Source: Glaciimonas sp. CA11.2
GTDB taxonomy: Bacteria; Pseudomonadota; Gammaproteobacteria; Burkholderiales; Burkholderiaceae_D
Assembly (NCBI RefSeq): GCF_034314045.1
Contig: NZ_JAVIWL010000001.1
Location: 682,001 to 746,000, forward strand
Direction of reading: 5' to 3'
Length of the DNA stretch: 64,000 bases
In this document: positions 17,335-26,518 of the stretch, one piece after another
Numbering within the stretch: the first letter of the stretch is position 1
Layout: every line of letters starts with the position of its first letter
Notes under the pieces: model-generated
Told to the model about the DNA's origin: nothing
What the model saw: the letters and a program-made list of their open reading frames with translations, nothing else
The model's database searches: none
Program-made: the position numbers and the translations under genes

Positions 17335-17796
17335 CTAAGAGGCAATCTGTTTGATCAGATAGCGCCATTCGGCAGCGGAAACGGGCGTAATCGACAGGCG
17401 ATTTCCGCGACGCAATATTTGCATTTCAGACAGCAATGGTGCAGCCCGTAAGGATGCAAGATTAAATAGCGGCGTCTTCTTTATTGCGCGCACATCTACC
17501 AGCACCCAGCGGGGATTTTCACGCGTGGCTTTCGGGTCAAAATACTTACTGTCGGGATCGAACTGTGTGTCATCAGGATACGAGATGCTCGCCACCTCAG
17601 CAATTCCGGCGATGCCAGGCTCTGCGCAACTGGAATGATAAAACAGTACGCCGTCACCTACTTTCATGACATCGCGCATATAATTACGCGCCTGATAATT
17701 CCTCACGCCATACCAAGGGATGGTCTGATGCGGCAAAGCCAACACATCGTCGATGCTAGCATCTGCCGGTTCCGATTTCATGAGCCAATATTGCAT
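17335..17796 (-). CDS. EVE-domain protein (THYN1-like)
   Basis: Small cytoplasmic protein of 153 residues. The EVE fold (PUA-like) begins YWLMKSEPADASIDDV and continues with WYGVRNYQARNYMRDVMKVG, LFYHSSCAEPGIAGIAEVAS and FDPKATRENPRWVLVDV. EVE domains bind modified bases in nucleic acids. The ATG at 17796 (MQYWLMKSEP) fits family N-termini; the longer frame would run back into the 6S RNA terminator. It lies immediately downstream of 6S RNA, an order also recalled from other Burkholderiales. Confidence 0.9.
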   Translation of the reverse strand: MQYWLMKSEPADASIDDVLALPHQTIPWYGVRNYQARNYMRDVMKVGDGVLFYHSSCAEPGIAGIAEVASISYPDDTQFDPDSKYFDPKATRENPRWVLVDVRAIKKTPLFNLASLRAAPLLSEMQILRRGNRLSITPVSAAEWRYLIKQIAS

Positions 17797-17820
17797 AGTG
17801 GGTTCACCGGATAAGGCCAA

Positions 17821-17860
17821 GTAAAATAAAAAAGCAGCTGCATCTGCATGCAACTGCTTT
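17821..17860 (-). terminator. Rho-independent terminator downstream of 6S RNA
   Basis: On the minus strand, arms at 17848-17860 and 17831-17843 form a 13-bp stem (one G-U pair) with a 4-nt loop, followed by TTTATTTT. It lies between the 6S RNA and the EVE gene start, so 6S transcription probably ends here. Confidence 0.85.
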
Positions 17861-17865
17861 CGAAT

Positions 17866-18040
17866 TGATTCCCGCTGTGCCGCTTTGCCGGCATCCTGAA
17901 CCAAGAAGGTTCAAGTTGGCTACAGTTAGTTCAATTTCGGGTTCATCGAACTAGCGACGATCACTCCCATCGAACGATATTCCGTAACCGCTGCGTAAAA
18001 ATGGTTCAAGGAATTATGACAATGGCGAACACGGCAGGAG
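17866..18040 (-). ncRNA. ssrS: 6S RNA (ssrS)
   Basis: 6S RNA mimics an open promoter and sequesters sigma-70 RNA polymerase. The 5' segment CTGCCGTGTTCGCC resembles the conserved 5' end (CTGAGATGTTCGC in E. coli). It pairs with the 3' segment: CCTGCCGTG against CACAGCGGG gives 8 of 9 pairs. The 3' hairpin CTTGAACC...GGTTCAGG mirrors the E. coli CCTTGAACC/GGTTCAAGG hairpin. Length of about 175 nt, its own promoter and terminator, and the position between zapA and the EVE gene all fit. Ends are estimates. Confidence 0.85.
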
Positions 18041-18045
18041 CCCTA

Positions 18046-18073
18046 AGTTTACTCCAAACGTCCTTCATGTCAA
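18046..18073 (-). promoter_or_regulatory. Sigma-70 promoter of 6S RNA
   Basis: On the minus strand TTGACA (18068-18073), a 16-bp spacer and TAAACT (18046-18051) predict a start near 18040, matching the deduced 6S 5' end. Confidence 0.7.
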
Positions 18074-18089
18074 ACACTTTGGTAAAAAA

Positions 18090-18401
18090 TTAAAACAGTA
18101 CTTCCTGTGATCCCAAAGCGTCGTCAAGCACCGTATGCATGACAGCAATTTCTTTCTTTACTTCCGCCATAGTAAGATCCGACAAAGGCCCATCAGGCGC
18201 TTTTGCCGATAACAATTCTGCCGCCAGACCAAGCGCTGCGATCACCGCGATGCGGTCATTGCCGCGAATTTTTCCTGCATCACGAATAGCGATCATCTTG
18301 CTGTCGAGATAAGTAACGGCTTGCTGCAATGTCGCCTCTTCGCCTTCTTTGCAGGATAACGTGTAAGGTTGGCCCATGATTTGGACGCTTAACTGTGTCA
18401 T
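18090..18401 (-). CDS. zapA: Cell division protein ZapA
   Basis: FtsZ-ring stabilising protein of 103 residues. The N-terminal globular part reads LSVQIMGQPYTLSCKEGEEA and LDSKMIAIRDAGKIRGNDRI, both typical of ZapA. IAALGLAAELLSAK begins the C-terminal coiled coil that makes the tetramer. The ATG overlaps the stop of the ZapB-like gene by four bases, so the two are coupled. The tail GSQEVLF is short. The gene ends 17 bp before the 6S promoter. Confidence 0.92.
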   Translation of the reverse strand: MTQLSVQIMGQPYTLSCKEGEEATLQQAVTYLDSKMIAIRDAGKIRGNDRIAVIAALGLAAELLSAKAPDGPLSDLTMAEVKKEIAVMHTVLDDALGSQEVLF

Positions 18402-18637
18402 GCGTTCTCCTGAACGTGAGGCTGAACCAGCGGTTCATCTTGTGGCAGCGCCGGAATTTTGTCGAGCAATGCGGCAACCCGCCGATGCGCCTCATTAATA
18501 CGCTTTACAAGGTCAGCGTTTTCGCTGACTAAAGTGGCGGCGTTTTTGCGGAGGTCCGCATTTTCGTGTCGCAATGTCTGCGTTAATTCGGCTAGTAGCC
18601 GGACTTTTTCGGATAGTTGGTGGAATTCTGAAATCAT
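18398..18637 (-). CDS. ZapB-like coiled-coil protein (TIGR02449 type)
   Basis: A 79-residue protein, almost entirely helical with heptad leucines (SEKVRLLAELTQTLRHENAD, then VSENADLVKRINEAHRRVAALLDKIP). Small coiled-coil proteins of this type are regularly encoded just upstream of zapA in beta- and gammaproteobacteria and probably act with it at the septum. The gene overlaps zapA by four bases. The name ZapB-like rests on size, coiled coil and position. Confidence 0.8.
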   Translation of the reverse strand: MISEFHQLSEKVRLLAELTQTLRHENADLRKNAATLVSENADLVKRINEAHRRVAALLDKIPALPQDEPLVQPHVQENA

Positions 18638-18746
18638 GTCGTCACTATAGTGTTGCCGATCAATCTACGTCAATAGATTCGATCAAGGAATTTGCCGCAG
18701 CCTAGCAGTCTATCTGAAGTCGCCCTGAATGCGCGATCAATCTGCT

Positions 18747-19265
18747 CTACAGCAACTCCTTATCTTCATTTGACACATGCTTAATGACAAAGCCATATGC
18801 TAGAGTTTGCAATAAAGCCACACTGCTGCCGGCTAACACCTCGCCCACCCGTAATAAGGCAAGATGCAACTCCTCATTCAAGCCGGTCCCCTCGACAGCA
18901 GCAGACATTAAAATGACTACGGTTGCGGGACCCAAGCGCCAATTGGCTGGATAGTTATGTAAAAACATTGCTACTAATACGGATATCGCCAATGCTATCA
19001 GCATGGAAAAAAAACTCGGACCTAGTATCACCAACGTCAGGCACGCGACAACCGCGCCATTGATGGTATTGATCACGCGCGCCTTGAAATTGGTTTTGGC
19101 CAGCGTTATATCCGGCTCAGTCACAACAATCAGAGAAATCATTGCCCAATACGGCTCTGCGATACCCGCTGCACGCAATCCATACCAGGAGATCAACGAG
19201 CCGGTCAGTATCTTGATCAGATATAGAAGAGCATTCTTGCGCGGGCTGATGAATTGTAATTCCAT
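18747..19265 (-). CDS. FUSC-like/aromatic acid exporter-type membrane protein
   Basis: A 172-residue membrane protein with about five hydrophobic helices. KILTGSLISWYGLRAAG, PYWAMISLIVVTEPD and FKARVINTINGAVVAC resemble the N-terminal half of FUSC/ArAE proteins. The length is far below full-size exporters, so it is a single-module version. The Met at 19265 (MELQFISPRKN) is chosen since upstream residues are unlike a membrane N-terminus; Met at 19274 is possible and no clear ribosome binding site helps. Not obviously linked to neighbours. Confidence 0.65.
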   Translation of the reverse strand: MELQFISPRKNALLYLIKILTGSLISWYGLRAAGIAEPYWAMISLIVVTEPDITLAKTNFKARVINTINGAVVACLTLVILGPSFFSMLIALAISVLVAMFLHNYPANWRLGPATVVILMSAAVEGTGLNEELHLALLRVGEVLAGSSVALLQTLAYGFVIKHVSNEDKELL

Positions 19266-19490
19266 TGAATGCATACAATATAGGCGGAGGGCATAGACTA
19301 GCACTCCAACCGGCTGAAGGCACGCACAATCCTGCGATGACCGCAACGGCGTTATCTACACGTATTCAATCGTATTTCAACTGACAAATAGCAAAAGACC
19401 AGCACTTTGATATTCTAAGGTGATGGTCCATGTAAGTGACGCGTCCGCTGACTCGCTTATGGCGTTTTGATAATCATTTTGCAAGATAAT

Positions 19491-19715
19491 CTATCGCATC
19501 GCATCGGCGTGTTCCCGTATGCTTTGGCGCACCATATCGGTCAATTCATTTTCTTCTTGCTCGTCCGCATATTTCAGCAAGGCAGAACGCATGCGCGGCT
19601 CCCACGAGCGCTTGATGTGCATGGCGAAATCAGTCATTGCCTGAGGACGGTTTGGCATGGTTTCAAAAAAAGAACCAATCTGATTTGCCATTTTGATGAG
19701 ATGGTGTACGTTCAT
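19491..19715 (-). CDS. fdsD: Formate dehydrogenase delta subunit
   Basis: A 74-residue protein starting MNVHHLIKMANQIGSFFETM, then AMTDFAMHIKRSWEPRMRSAL. This is the characteristic FdsD sequence of NAD-dependent molybdenum formate dehydrogenases. FdsD is not a redox subunit and is thought to help maturation or stability of the complex. It normally follows fdhD closely, but here 562 bp including a repeat element separate them, so it may need its own promoter. The ribosome binding site is weak (AAAGAAAAT). Confidence 0.9.
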   Translation of the reverse strand: MNVHHLIKMANQIGSFFETMPNRPQAMTDFAMHIKRSWEPRMRSALLKYADEQEENELTDMVRQSIREHADAMR

Positions 19716-19897
19716 TATTTTCTTTCATTTCGCTGTTATCTGGTCTGTAGCATCCTGCTGACCAGATGCGTTAAACACTTAATCTGAATCACTTGGGGCG
19801 TGTTGATATTTGAGTGTTGTTTTAAAAGTTGCTTATTGGGTGTTATTGCGATGATTCGATTCATCGATAACTGGAAAAGTTATCGCTCCGTGGATAC

Positions 19898-20100
19898 TGG
19901 TCGGGGGCGGCCCGACAGCCAGTTACTTTCTTTTGCTCAGCCAAAAGAAAGTAACCAAAGAAAAGGCGACCGCAGAGGCGCTGCCCTCCCGTTGGTCGGG
20001 TCCCAAGCGTTTTAGCCATCAGTCGGGTTGAAAGACCAACTCGCTACGCTCAAACACGTCTTCCAACAATTCCCGCCTGATGACTAAACACTTGGCAGCG
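19898..20100. repeat. Intergenic repeat element with two palindromes
   Basis: GTCGGG/CCCGAC flank a 5-nt centre at 19900-19916. GTTACTTTCTTTTG (19922-19935) pairs with CAAAAGAAAGTAAC (19942-19955) around a 6-nt loop, a perfect 14-bp stem. The following GGCGACCGCAGAGGCGC and GGTCGGGT continue the GC-rich unit. The core (TTTCTTTTG...CAAAAGAAAGTAACCAAAG) is recalled as a widespread extragenic repeat in proteobacteria that causes spurious gene calls. It lies inside the formate dehydrogenase locus between fdhD and fdsD. Borders are approximate. Confidence 0.7.
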
Positions 20101-20277
20101 CCAATGACGGTGTAGATCAACAGCAACAGCAACAGCCTTTATAGTGAATGTGATTTAGTTTGCACTGACTTCATCTATAAATTTTATATATCAACCGGTC
20201 CTAATTCGGATTAATTAACTAGCACTGCGCATTACATTACCATCGATTTTTTTTTACATCACCCCACAACGCGGTCT

Positions 20278-21129
20278 TTATTCGATCAACAAACGATGCC
20301 CGTTTGCGTACACGGCATGAGAGCTTTGGCGCATAAAACCTAACAAGGTGACATTAGCCTCCTGCGCCAACCTGATCGCCAACGCAGTCGGTGCGGAGAT
20401 TGCCGCAACCAAGCCAATTCCCATCGTGGCGGCCTTTTGCACCATTTCATAACTTGCCCGGCTGGTAATGAGAACCGCGCCACTAGAAAAATCTTCTTTA
20501 TCTGCCGCTAATGCACCGATCAGTTTATCTAACGCATTGTGTCGTCCGACGTCCTCGCGCACCAACACAACATCGCCATTTTTTCGCACCCATGCCGCTG
20601 CGTGCGTTGCGCCGGTCGCTTGTTGTAACTGTTGTTGCTGTTGCATCTGCTCAATGGCTTTGTGTAAGGCCACAGCCGTAAACTGCGCGTCGGATGCTAC
20701 CGGCGGCGGCTTGCGGATTGCTTGCGCAAGGGTTTCTGCACCACACAAACCACAGCCGGTACGACCGGTCAAATTACGGCGCTTCTCTTTTAGAGCCATG
20801 AATCGTTGCGAGGCTATTTCCATCTGCACCTGAATACCATCGGCAGCGCCCACTATTTCACAGCCGAACAACTCGCCGGGATCAGCAAGAATCCCTTCCG
20901 TTAAGGAAAAGCCTAACGCAAAATCTTCCAGATCGGCTGGCGACGCCATCATCACCACATGCGAAATACCGTTGTATTCCAACGCAATCGGAACCTCTTC
21001 CGCGACCACATCACGTACCGACGACACCCGACCTTCGCGCCATTTTTCAATGTCAACATGCGCGCTGGTCGGATAGTCTTCCGAGCTTGAGATGGTTGTT
21101 ACGTCGGTACCTGATACTGGACTACGCAT
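20278..21129 (-). CDS. fdhD: Formate dehydrogenase accessory sulfurtransferase FdhD
   Basis: Transfers sulfur to the molybdenum cofactor to activate formate dehydrogenase, 283 residues. The catalytic loop TGCGLCG supplies C126 and C129. Flanking conserved regions are VPIALEYNGISHVVMM, LEDFALGFSLTEGIL, and the C-terminal REDVGRHNALDKLIGA, ITSRASYEMVQKAA and SAPTALAIRLAQEANVTLLG, all standard FdhD. A Gln-rich insert lies near residue 165. It begins 36 bp after fdsA in the same operon and supports a Mo=S active site in FdsA. Confidence 0.95.
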   Translation of the reverse strand: MRSPVSGTDVTTISSSEDYPTSAHVDIEKWREGRVSSVRDVVAEEVPIALEYNGISHVVMMASPADLEDFALGFSLTEGILADPGELFGCEIVGAADGIQVQMEIASQRFMALKEKRRNLTGRTGCGLCGAETLAQAIRKPPPVASDAQFTAVALHKAIEQMQQQQQLQQATGATHAAAWVRKNGDVVLVREDVGRHNALDKLIGALAADKEDFSSGAVLITSRASYEMVQKAATMGIGLVAAISAPTALAIRLAQEANVTLLGFMRQSSHAVYANGHRLLIE

Positions 21130-21165
21130 TTACATCACACTTCCTATTTAAATCGCCTCGTGCCT

Positions 21166-24024
21166 TTATTTAGAGACTGCTGGTTCAGCAGAAGCCCCTT
21201 GCAACAAGCGCATTTGTAGTTCTGATACCTGACTAAAGTTCTTCTGCCACTCTGACGGTTGCGATACCGGCATAACCTGCACCGCAGTCACTTTATACTC
21301 AGGACAGTTAGTCGCCCAGTCGGAATTATCAGTCGTAATCACATTAGCGCCAGATTCCGGATAATGGAACGTGGTATAGACCACACCAGGTTGCACGTTA
21401 TCCGTCACCGTTGCACGTAACACGGTCTGGCCAGCGCGGGACTCAATACCGACCCAGTCATCTTCCTTAATGCCGCGATCTTCAGCATCGTGCGGATGAA
21501 TTTCCAAGCGGTCTTCGCTGTGCCACTCCACGTTCTCGGTACGACGCGTCTGCGCGCCAACATTATATTGCGACAAAATTCGGCCGGTGGTTAAAATTAG
21601 CGGAAATTTCATCGTTACTTTCTCGTCGGTCGCGAAATACTGGGTATTGATAAATTTGCCCTTGCCTCGCACAAACTCCCCAATATGCATGATCGGCGTG
21701 CCTTCTGGCGCAGCGTCATTACACGGCCACTGCAAACTACCGACTTCATCAAGCTTGGCATAACTGACGCCCTTAAAAGTCGGGGTTAGTGCGGCGATCT
21801 CATCCATAATCTCGGATGGATGGTTGTAATGCATCGGATAACCCAATGCATTTGCCAATGCAACCGTGACTTCCCAATCCGACATACCGGCCTTAGCTGG
21901 CATGACTTTACGCACGCGTGAGATACGGCGCTCGGCATTAGTGAAAGTACCGTCTTTTTCGAGGAAGGATGAGCCCGGCAAAAATACGTGGGCGTATTTG
22001 GCGGTTTCGTTCAAAAACAGATCCTGCACAACGATACATTCCATCGCCATCATCGCCGCAATCACATGCTGTGTATCGGGATCAGATTGAACGATGTCTT
22101 CGCCTTCGCAATACAAACCCAAAAAACTACCGTCCAACGCTGCATCGAACATATTCGGAATCCGCAGGCCGGGTTCCGGGCTCAACGGTACGCCCCAAGC
22201 TTGCTCAAATTCGGTGCGCACTGTGGTGTCGGACACATGCCGATAGCCAGGCAACTCATGCGGAAACGAACCCATGTCGCAAGAACCTTGCACATTGTTT
22301 TGACCACGCAATGGATTGACACCAACACCGTCACGACCAACGTTGCCGGTCGCCATCGCCAGGTTGGCAATACCGATCACCATCGTCGAACCTTGCGCAT
22401 GCTCCGTGACACCCAGACCGTAATAGATCGCACCGTTGCCACCGGTCGCAAACAAACGTGCCGCGCCGCGTAATTCTTCGGCAGAAACACCCGTTACTTC
22501 AGCCATTGCTTCCGGTGAATTCTCTGGACGCAAGACGAACTCGCGCCAATCGGCATACGACGCGGTATCGCAACGCTCCGCGACAAAAGCAGCATCTTCC
22601 AAGCCCTCAGATACGATGACGTGCGCCAACGCAGTAATCAGCGCCACGTTAGTACCCGGGCGTAATTTCAAATGATAGTTAGCCTCAATGTGCGGCGATT
22701 TAACCATTTCTGTCGTACGTGGATCGACCACGATCAACTTGGCACCCTGACGCAAACGACGCTTCATTTGTGAAGCAAATACCGGATGCGCTGCGGCCGG
22801 ATTTGCACCAATGATCATGATGACATCTGACTTCATGACCGAATCAAAAGTTTGTGTACCTGCCGATTCACCTAATGTTTGCTTCAAGCCATAACCTGTC
22901 GGCGAATGGCAAACGCGGGCGCATGTATCGACATTGTTGTTACCAAAAGCGGCGCGTACCAGCTTTTGAACGAGATAGGTTTCCTCATTAGTGCAACGTG
23001 ATGAGGTGATGCCACCGACAGAGTCCTTGCCATGCTTGGCTTGAATCCGACGGAATTCGCTAGCCGCGTAGCCAAGCGCTTCTTCCCATGACACTTCGCG
23101 CCATGGATCGGTAATCTTGCTACGAATCATCGGCTTGGTCATACGATCTTTATGGGTTGCATAACCCCATGCAAAACGTCCTTTAATACAGGAATGACCA
23201 TGATTGGCCTTGCCGTCTTTATGCGGCACCATGCGCACTACTTCATTGCCTTTCATCTCGGCTTTAAACGAACAGCCAACGCCGCAATATGCGCAAGTAG
23301 TGATTGCGCTATGCTCCGCTTGCCCCATCATGATGACGGTTTTTTCGGTCAACGTTGCAGTCGGACAGGCTTGCACGCAAGCCCCGCAAGAAACGCATTC
23401 GGACTCCATAAAACTGTCCAGCTGTCCAGCCGACACACGTGACTCAAAACCGCGTCCGTCGATGGTCAATGCAAAGGTACCCTGCGTTTCTTCGCAAGCA
23501 CGTACACAACGGTTACAGACGATACACTTGGACGGATCATAGGTAAAGTACGGGTTCGATTCATCCTTTTTGAGTTTTAGATGATTCGCGCCTTCATAGC
23601 CATAACGCACGTCCCGCAAACCCACCACACCAGCCATGTCCTGCAACTCACAATTGCCATTGGTTGGGCAAGTCAGGCAATCCAGCGGATGATCGGAGAT
23701 ATACAATTCCATCACGCCACGGCGAATATCGGCCAACTTAGGCGTTTGTGTCCTGACTTTCATACCCGGTTCGCAAGGTGTCGTACACGACGCCGGGTAA
23801 CCTCTCTTGCCGTCGATTTCTACCAGACACAAACGACAGGAACCGAACGGCTCCAAACTATCGGTCGCGCAAAGCTTTGGTACATTCACACCCGCTTCTA
23901 CCGCCGCTCGCATTACTGAAGTACCGGCAGCGACTTCGACGGTGACGCCGTCGATCTCAAGCGTCACTAATTGCGCAGACAATTTTTCTGGCGTGCCGTA
24001 ATCAAGTTCATTCATCTGGTTCAT
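21166..24024 (-). CDS. fdsA: NAD-dependent formate dehydrogenase alpha (molybdenum) subunit
   Basis: Catalytic subunit oxidising formate to CO2, 952 residues. An N-terminal ferredoxin domain has C52, C63, C66 and C80 for a 2Fe-2S cluster. A NuoG-type His/Cys cluster (HPLDCLTCPTNGNC) is followed by two 4Fe-4S motifs (CIVCNRCVRACEE, CVSCGACVQACP). The Mo-bis-MGD part starts CAYCGVGCSFKAEMKG. The Mo-ligand cysteine is in ARVCHSPTGYGLKQT, a Cys and not selenocysteine enzyme. The C-terminal cofactor domain contains ILTTGRILSQYNVGAQTRR. It lies 199 bp after fdsB, an unusually wide gap. Confidence 0.97.
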   Translation of the reverse strand: MNQMNELDYGTPEKLSAQLVTLEIDGVTVEVAAGTSVMRAAVEAGVNVPKLCATDSLEPFGSCRLCLVEIDGKRGYPASCTTPCEPGMKVRTQTPKLADIRRGVMELYISDHPLDCLTCPTNGNCELQDMAGVVGLRDVRYGYEGANHLKLKKDESNPYFTYDPSKCIVCNRCVRACEETQGTFALTIDGRGFESRVSAGQLDSFMESECVSCGACVQACPTATLTEKTVIMMGQAEHSAITTCAYCGVGCSFKAEMKGNEVVRMVPHKDGKANHGHSCIKGRFAWGYATHKDRMTKPMIRSKITDPWREVSWEEALGYAASEFRRIQAKHGKDSVGGITSSRCTNEETYLVQKLVRAAFGNNNVDTCARVCHSPTGYGLKQTLGESAGTQTFDSVMKSDVIMIIGANPAAAHPVFASQMKRRLRQGAKLIVVDPRTTEMVKSPHIEANYHLKLRPGTNVALITALAHVIVSEGLEDAAFVAERCDTASYADWREFVLRPENSPEAMAEVTGVSAEELRGAARLFATGGNGAIYYGLGVTEHAQGSTMVIGIANLAMATGNVGRDGVGVNPLRGQNNVQGSCDMGSFPHELPGYRHVSDTTVRTEFEQAWGVPLSPEPGLRIPNMFDAALDGSFLGLYCEGEDIVQSDPDTQHVIAAMMAMECIVVQDLFLNETAKYAHVFLPGSSFLEKDGTFTNAERRISRVRKVMPAKAGMSDWEVTVALANALGYPMHYNHPSEIMDEIAALTPTFKGVSYAKLDEVGSLQWPCNDAAPEGTPIMHIGEFVRGKGKFINTQYFATDEKVTMKFPLILTTGRILSQYNVGAQTRRTENVEWHSEDRLEIHPHDAEDRGIKEDDWVGIESRAGQTVLRATVTDNVQPGVVYTTFHYPESGANVITTDNSDWATNCPEYKVTAVQVMPVSQPSEWQKNFSQVSELQMRLLQGASAEPAVSK

Positions 24025-24223
24025 GGCTGATTCCTTTTACTGATCCCTTTTACACCCGGGAAGGTGACGTGACATAAGGCCACTGTAGTTAACATTGACA
24101 ATTGATACGGTGCCGACCTGGATTGCCGACAGTCCCAAATAACAAACTGCTAAGCAGGAACCGGGCAACTATTTGCCGAAGCCCATCCTACTGCGCATGT
24201 TTGCATTTCAGCAAATTGCGCAC

Positions 24224-25801
24224 TTAGTGTTCAGCAACCTCTTGCTCTGCGGCGATACCAAAATCTTCCGGAAAATTATTCAGCGCCGACAACACTGGTA
24301 ACGGCGTCATATTTCCCATTGCGCACAATGAACCATTGATCATGGTGTCGCATAAATCACGCAGCAGATGTACCTGCTGCGGCTGATCAAAACCACCGGT
24401 TGATCCAGCTACAATCTTGTCGATCACTTCCACGCCACGGGTCGACCCAATACGACATGGCGTACATTTTCCGCACGATTCAACGGCACAAAATTCCATC
24501 GCATAGCGGGCCTGTTTTGCCATGTCGACAGTGTCATCAAACACCACGATTCCGCCATGCCCGACTGTACCGCCAACCGCGCTAAAGCTTTCATAATCGA
24601 TCTTAGTATCGAATAACGATTCCGGCAAATAAGGCCCCAACGGGCCACCGACTTGCACTGCGCGAATGGCGCGTCCGCTGGCGGTGCCGCCACCGAAGTC
24701 AAACAATAATTCACGCAAGGTGACGCCGAACGCCTTCTCCACCAATCCACCGAACTTGATATTTCCGGCCAATTGCATCGGCAACGTTCCATATGATCGA
24801 CCAATGCCGTAGTTCTTATAAAATGCACCACCGCGGGCCAGAATAATCGGTACCGATGCCAACGAAATCACGTTATTGATCACGGTCGGTTTGCCGAACA
24901 AACCTTCCAATGCTGGCAGCGGTGGCTTAGCGCGCACGATGCCGCGTTTGCCTTCCAGACTTTCCAGCAAAGCGGTTTCTTCACCACAAACGTACGACCC
25001 AGCACCCTTGCGGACTTCCAGATAAAAAGTTTTGCCAGAATCGCATATATTTTTGCCGAGATAGTGGCGTGCACCGGCAACCGCAATCGCCTCATTTAAA
25101 GCGGCAATAGCATGCGGATATTCCGAGCGCACGTAGATGTATCCCTGCGTCGCACCGACGGCCAGCGCGGCAATCGTCATGCCTTCAATCAGCACAAACG
25201 GATCGTCTTCCATCACCATGCGGTCCGAAAACGTGCCCGAATCACCCTCATCAGCGTTGCAGACAATATACTTTTGTCCAGCCTGCGCGTTGGCGACTGT
25301 CTTCCATTTAATACCGGTAGGAAAAGCGGCGCCGCCCCGTCCACGCAAACCAGAATCGAAAACCTCTTGCACCACTGCTTCGGGCGACATCGCCAGCGCT
25401 TTACGTAAACCGACATATCCTTCATGCGCCAGGTAATCATCTAGCGAGACCGGATCGGTGATGCCGACACGGGCAAACGTGAGCCGTTCCTGCTTTTTCA
25501 AATATGGAATCTGATCAACCAGGCCGAGTGCTAGTTTATGACTACCGCCGTTTAAGAAATCGGCGTCAAACAAAGCCTCCACATCTTCCAGTTCGACAGG
25601 ACCATAACCAATGCGACCCGCAGCGGTGGCCACTTCTACCAGCGGTTCTAGCCAGAACATGCCGCGTGAACCATTGCGAATCAATTTAATAGCAATCCCG
25701 CGCTGCGCTGCCTTGGCGACGATGGCGTCTGCAATTTGATTGGCACCAAGCGCAATCGCGGTTGAGTCACGCGGGACGTAAACTGTAATCGCTGTGATCA
25801 T
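24224..25801 (-). CDS. fdsB: NAD-dependent formate dehydrogenase beta (diaphorase) subunit
   Basis: NADH-forming flavoprotein, 525 residues, combining an N-terminal thioredoxin-like domain with a NuoF-like module. The FMN/NAD motif GLRGRGGAAFPTGIKW is near residue 152, the second is GAGSYVCGEETALLES, and CGKCTPCRIG with a later Cys (about residue 490) ligates a 4Fe-4S cluster. Electrons from FdsA pass here to NAD+. Its start overlaps the fdsG stop by four bases (ATGA), so the two are translationally coupled. Confidence 0.96.
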   Translation of the reverse strand: MITAITVYVPRDSTAIALGANQIADAIVAKAAQRGIAIKLIRNGSRGMFWLEPLVEVATAAGRIGYGPVELEDVEALFDADFLNGGSHKLALGLVDQIPYLKKQERLTFARVGITDPVSLDDYLAHEGYVGLRKALAMSPEAVVQEVFDSGLRGRGGAAFPTGIKWKTVANAQAGQKYIVCNADEGDSGTFSDRMVMEDDPFVLIEGMTIAALAVGATQGYIYVRSEYPHAIAALNEAIAVAGARHYLGKNICDSGKTFYLEVRKGAGSYVCGEETALLESLEGKRGIVRAKPPLPALEGLFGKPTVINNVISLASVPIILARGGAFYKNYGIGRSYGTLPMQLAGNIKFGGLVEKAFGVTLRELLFDFGGGTASGRAIRAVQVGGPLGPYLPESLFDTKIDYESFSAVGGTVGHGGIVVFDDTVDMAKQARYAMEFCAVESCGKCTPCRIGSTRGVEVIDKIVAGSTGGFDQPQQVHLLRDLCDTMINGSLCAMGNMTPLPVLSALNNFPEDFGIAAEQEVAEH

Positions 25802-26355
25802 AAAGCACTCCTTTTAGCTTGCACTAATCGATTGAACTTGTCGGTCGTCACGCGCGCATACAAGTCATCTCCGATCATGATATTCGGCCCTGATGCACAT
25901 TGGCCCAGGCAATATACCGGCTCCAACGTAAATTGTTTGTCACTAGTCGTACTGTGATAATCACAGCCTAATGCTGATTTTGCGTGCGCTTCAAGTAGCT
26001 CGGAACCACGCGCCTGACAGGCTTCAGCCCGACAGATTTGCACGACGTGTTTGCCAGCTGGGTGTTGCCGAAAATGATGGTAATAACTGATCACGCCGTG
26101 CACTTCCGCACGGGACAGATTGAGCTGATCGGCAATCATCGGTACGACATCTGAAGGAACGTAGCCGACGGCATCTTGTATGGCGTGCAAAATTGGTAGC
26201 ATCGCGCCAGGCTTGTCTTTTAATTCGCCAATAATGACCGAGACTTGCGCTTTGATTTCTGCCGAGATGGCAGATTTAAGATCTATTTTAGCGCCGGTCT
26301 TCGGGTTCATCAGATGCAACGGAAACGTCTTTTCTGTAATACTTTGCGTGCTCAC
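25798..26355 (-). CDS. fdsG: NAD-dependent formate dehydrogenase gamma subunit
   Basis: NuoE-like 2Fe-2S subunit, 185 residues. The four ligands lie in CRAEACQARGSELL and YCLGQCASGPNIMI. The segment MLPILHAIQDAVGYVPSDVV is the conserved helical N-domain of NuoE proteins. The first 40 residues are an extension without clear homology. AGGAGGT stands just upstream of the ATG at 26355. It begins the fdsG-fdsB-fdsA-fdhD gene string, 163 bp downstream of the OFA antiporter gene on the same strand. Confidence 0.95.
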   Translation of the reverse strand: MSTQSITEKTFPLHLMNPKTGAKIDLKSAISAEIKAQVSVIIGELKDKPGAMLPILHAIQDAVGYVPSDVVPMIADQLNLSRAEVHGVISYYHHFRQHPAGKHVVQICRAEACQARGSELLEAHAKSALGCDYHSTTSDKQFTLEPVYCLGQCASGPNIMIGDDLYARVTTDKFNRLVQAKRSAL

Positions 26356-26518
26356 AGCAAACCTCCTACCAATACGTCGAATGGCGCGCCGGGCGGCAAT
26401 GATCTAACGCCCTCGCGTTGAATTAATTCATACTTTTTTAAACGCCAGCTGATAACCCACAAGGGTCAGCAGCAATGAAAATTACACTCTATTACATCCC
26501 TACAACCACAAGCTGCAA

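Noticed and set aside
19800..20015. Plus-strand frame ending in SFAQPKESNQRKGDRRG
   Set aside because: It is translation of the intergenic repeat; such proteins are a known annotation artefact.
20110..20140. CAACAG repeats as a possible repeat array
   Set aside because: Only about three copies, imperfect and too short to be a CRISPR or meaningful satellite.
23581..23919. Plus-strand frames within fdsA and fdsB
   Set aside because: They are antisense shadows of genes with complete catalytic motifs.
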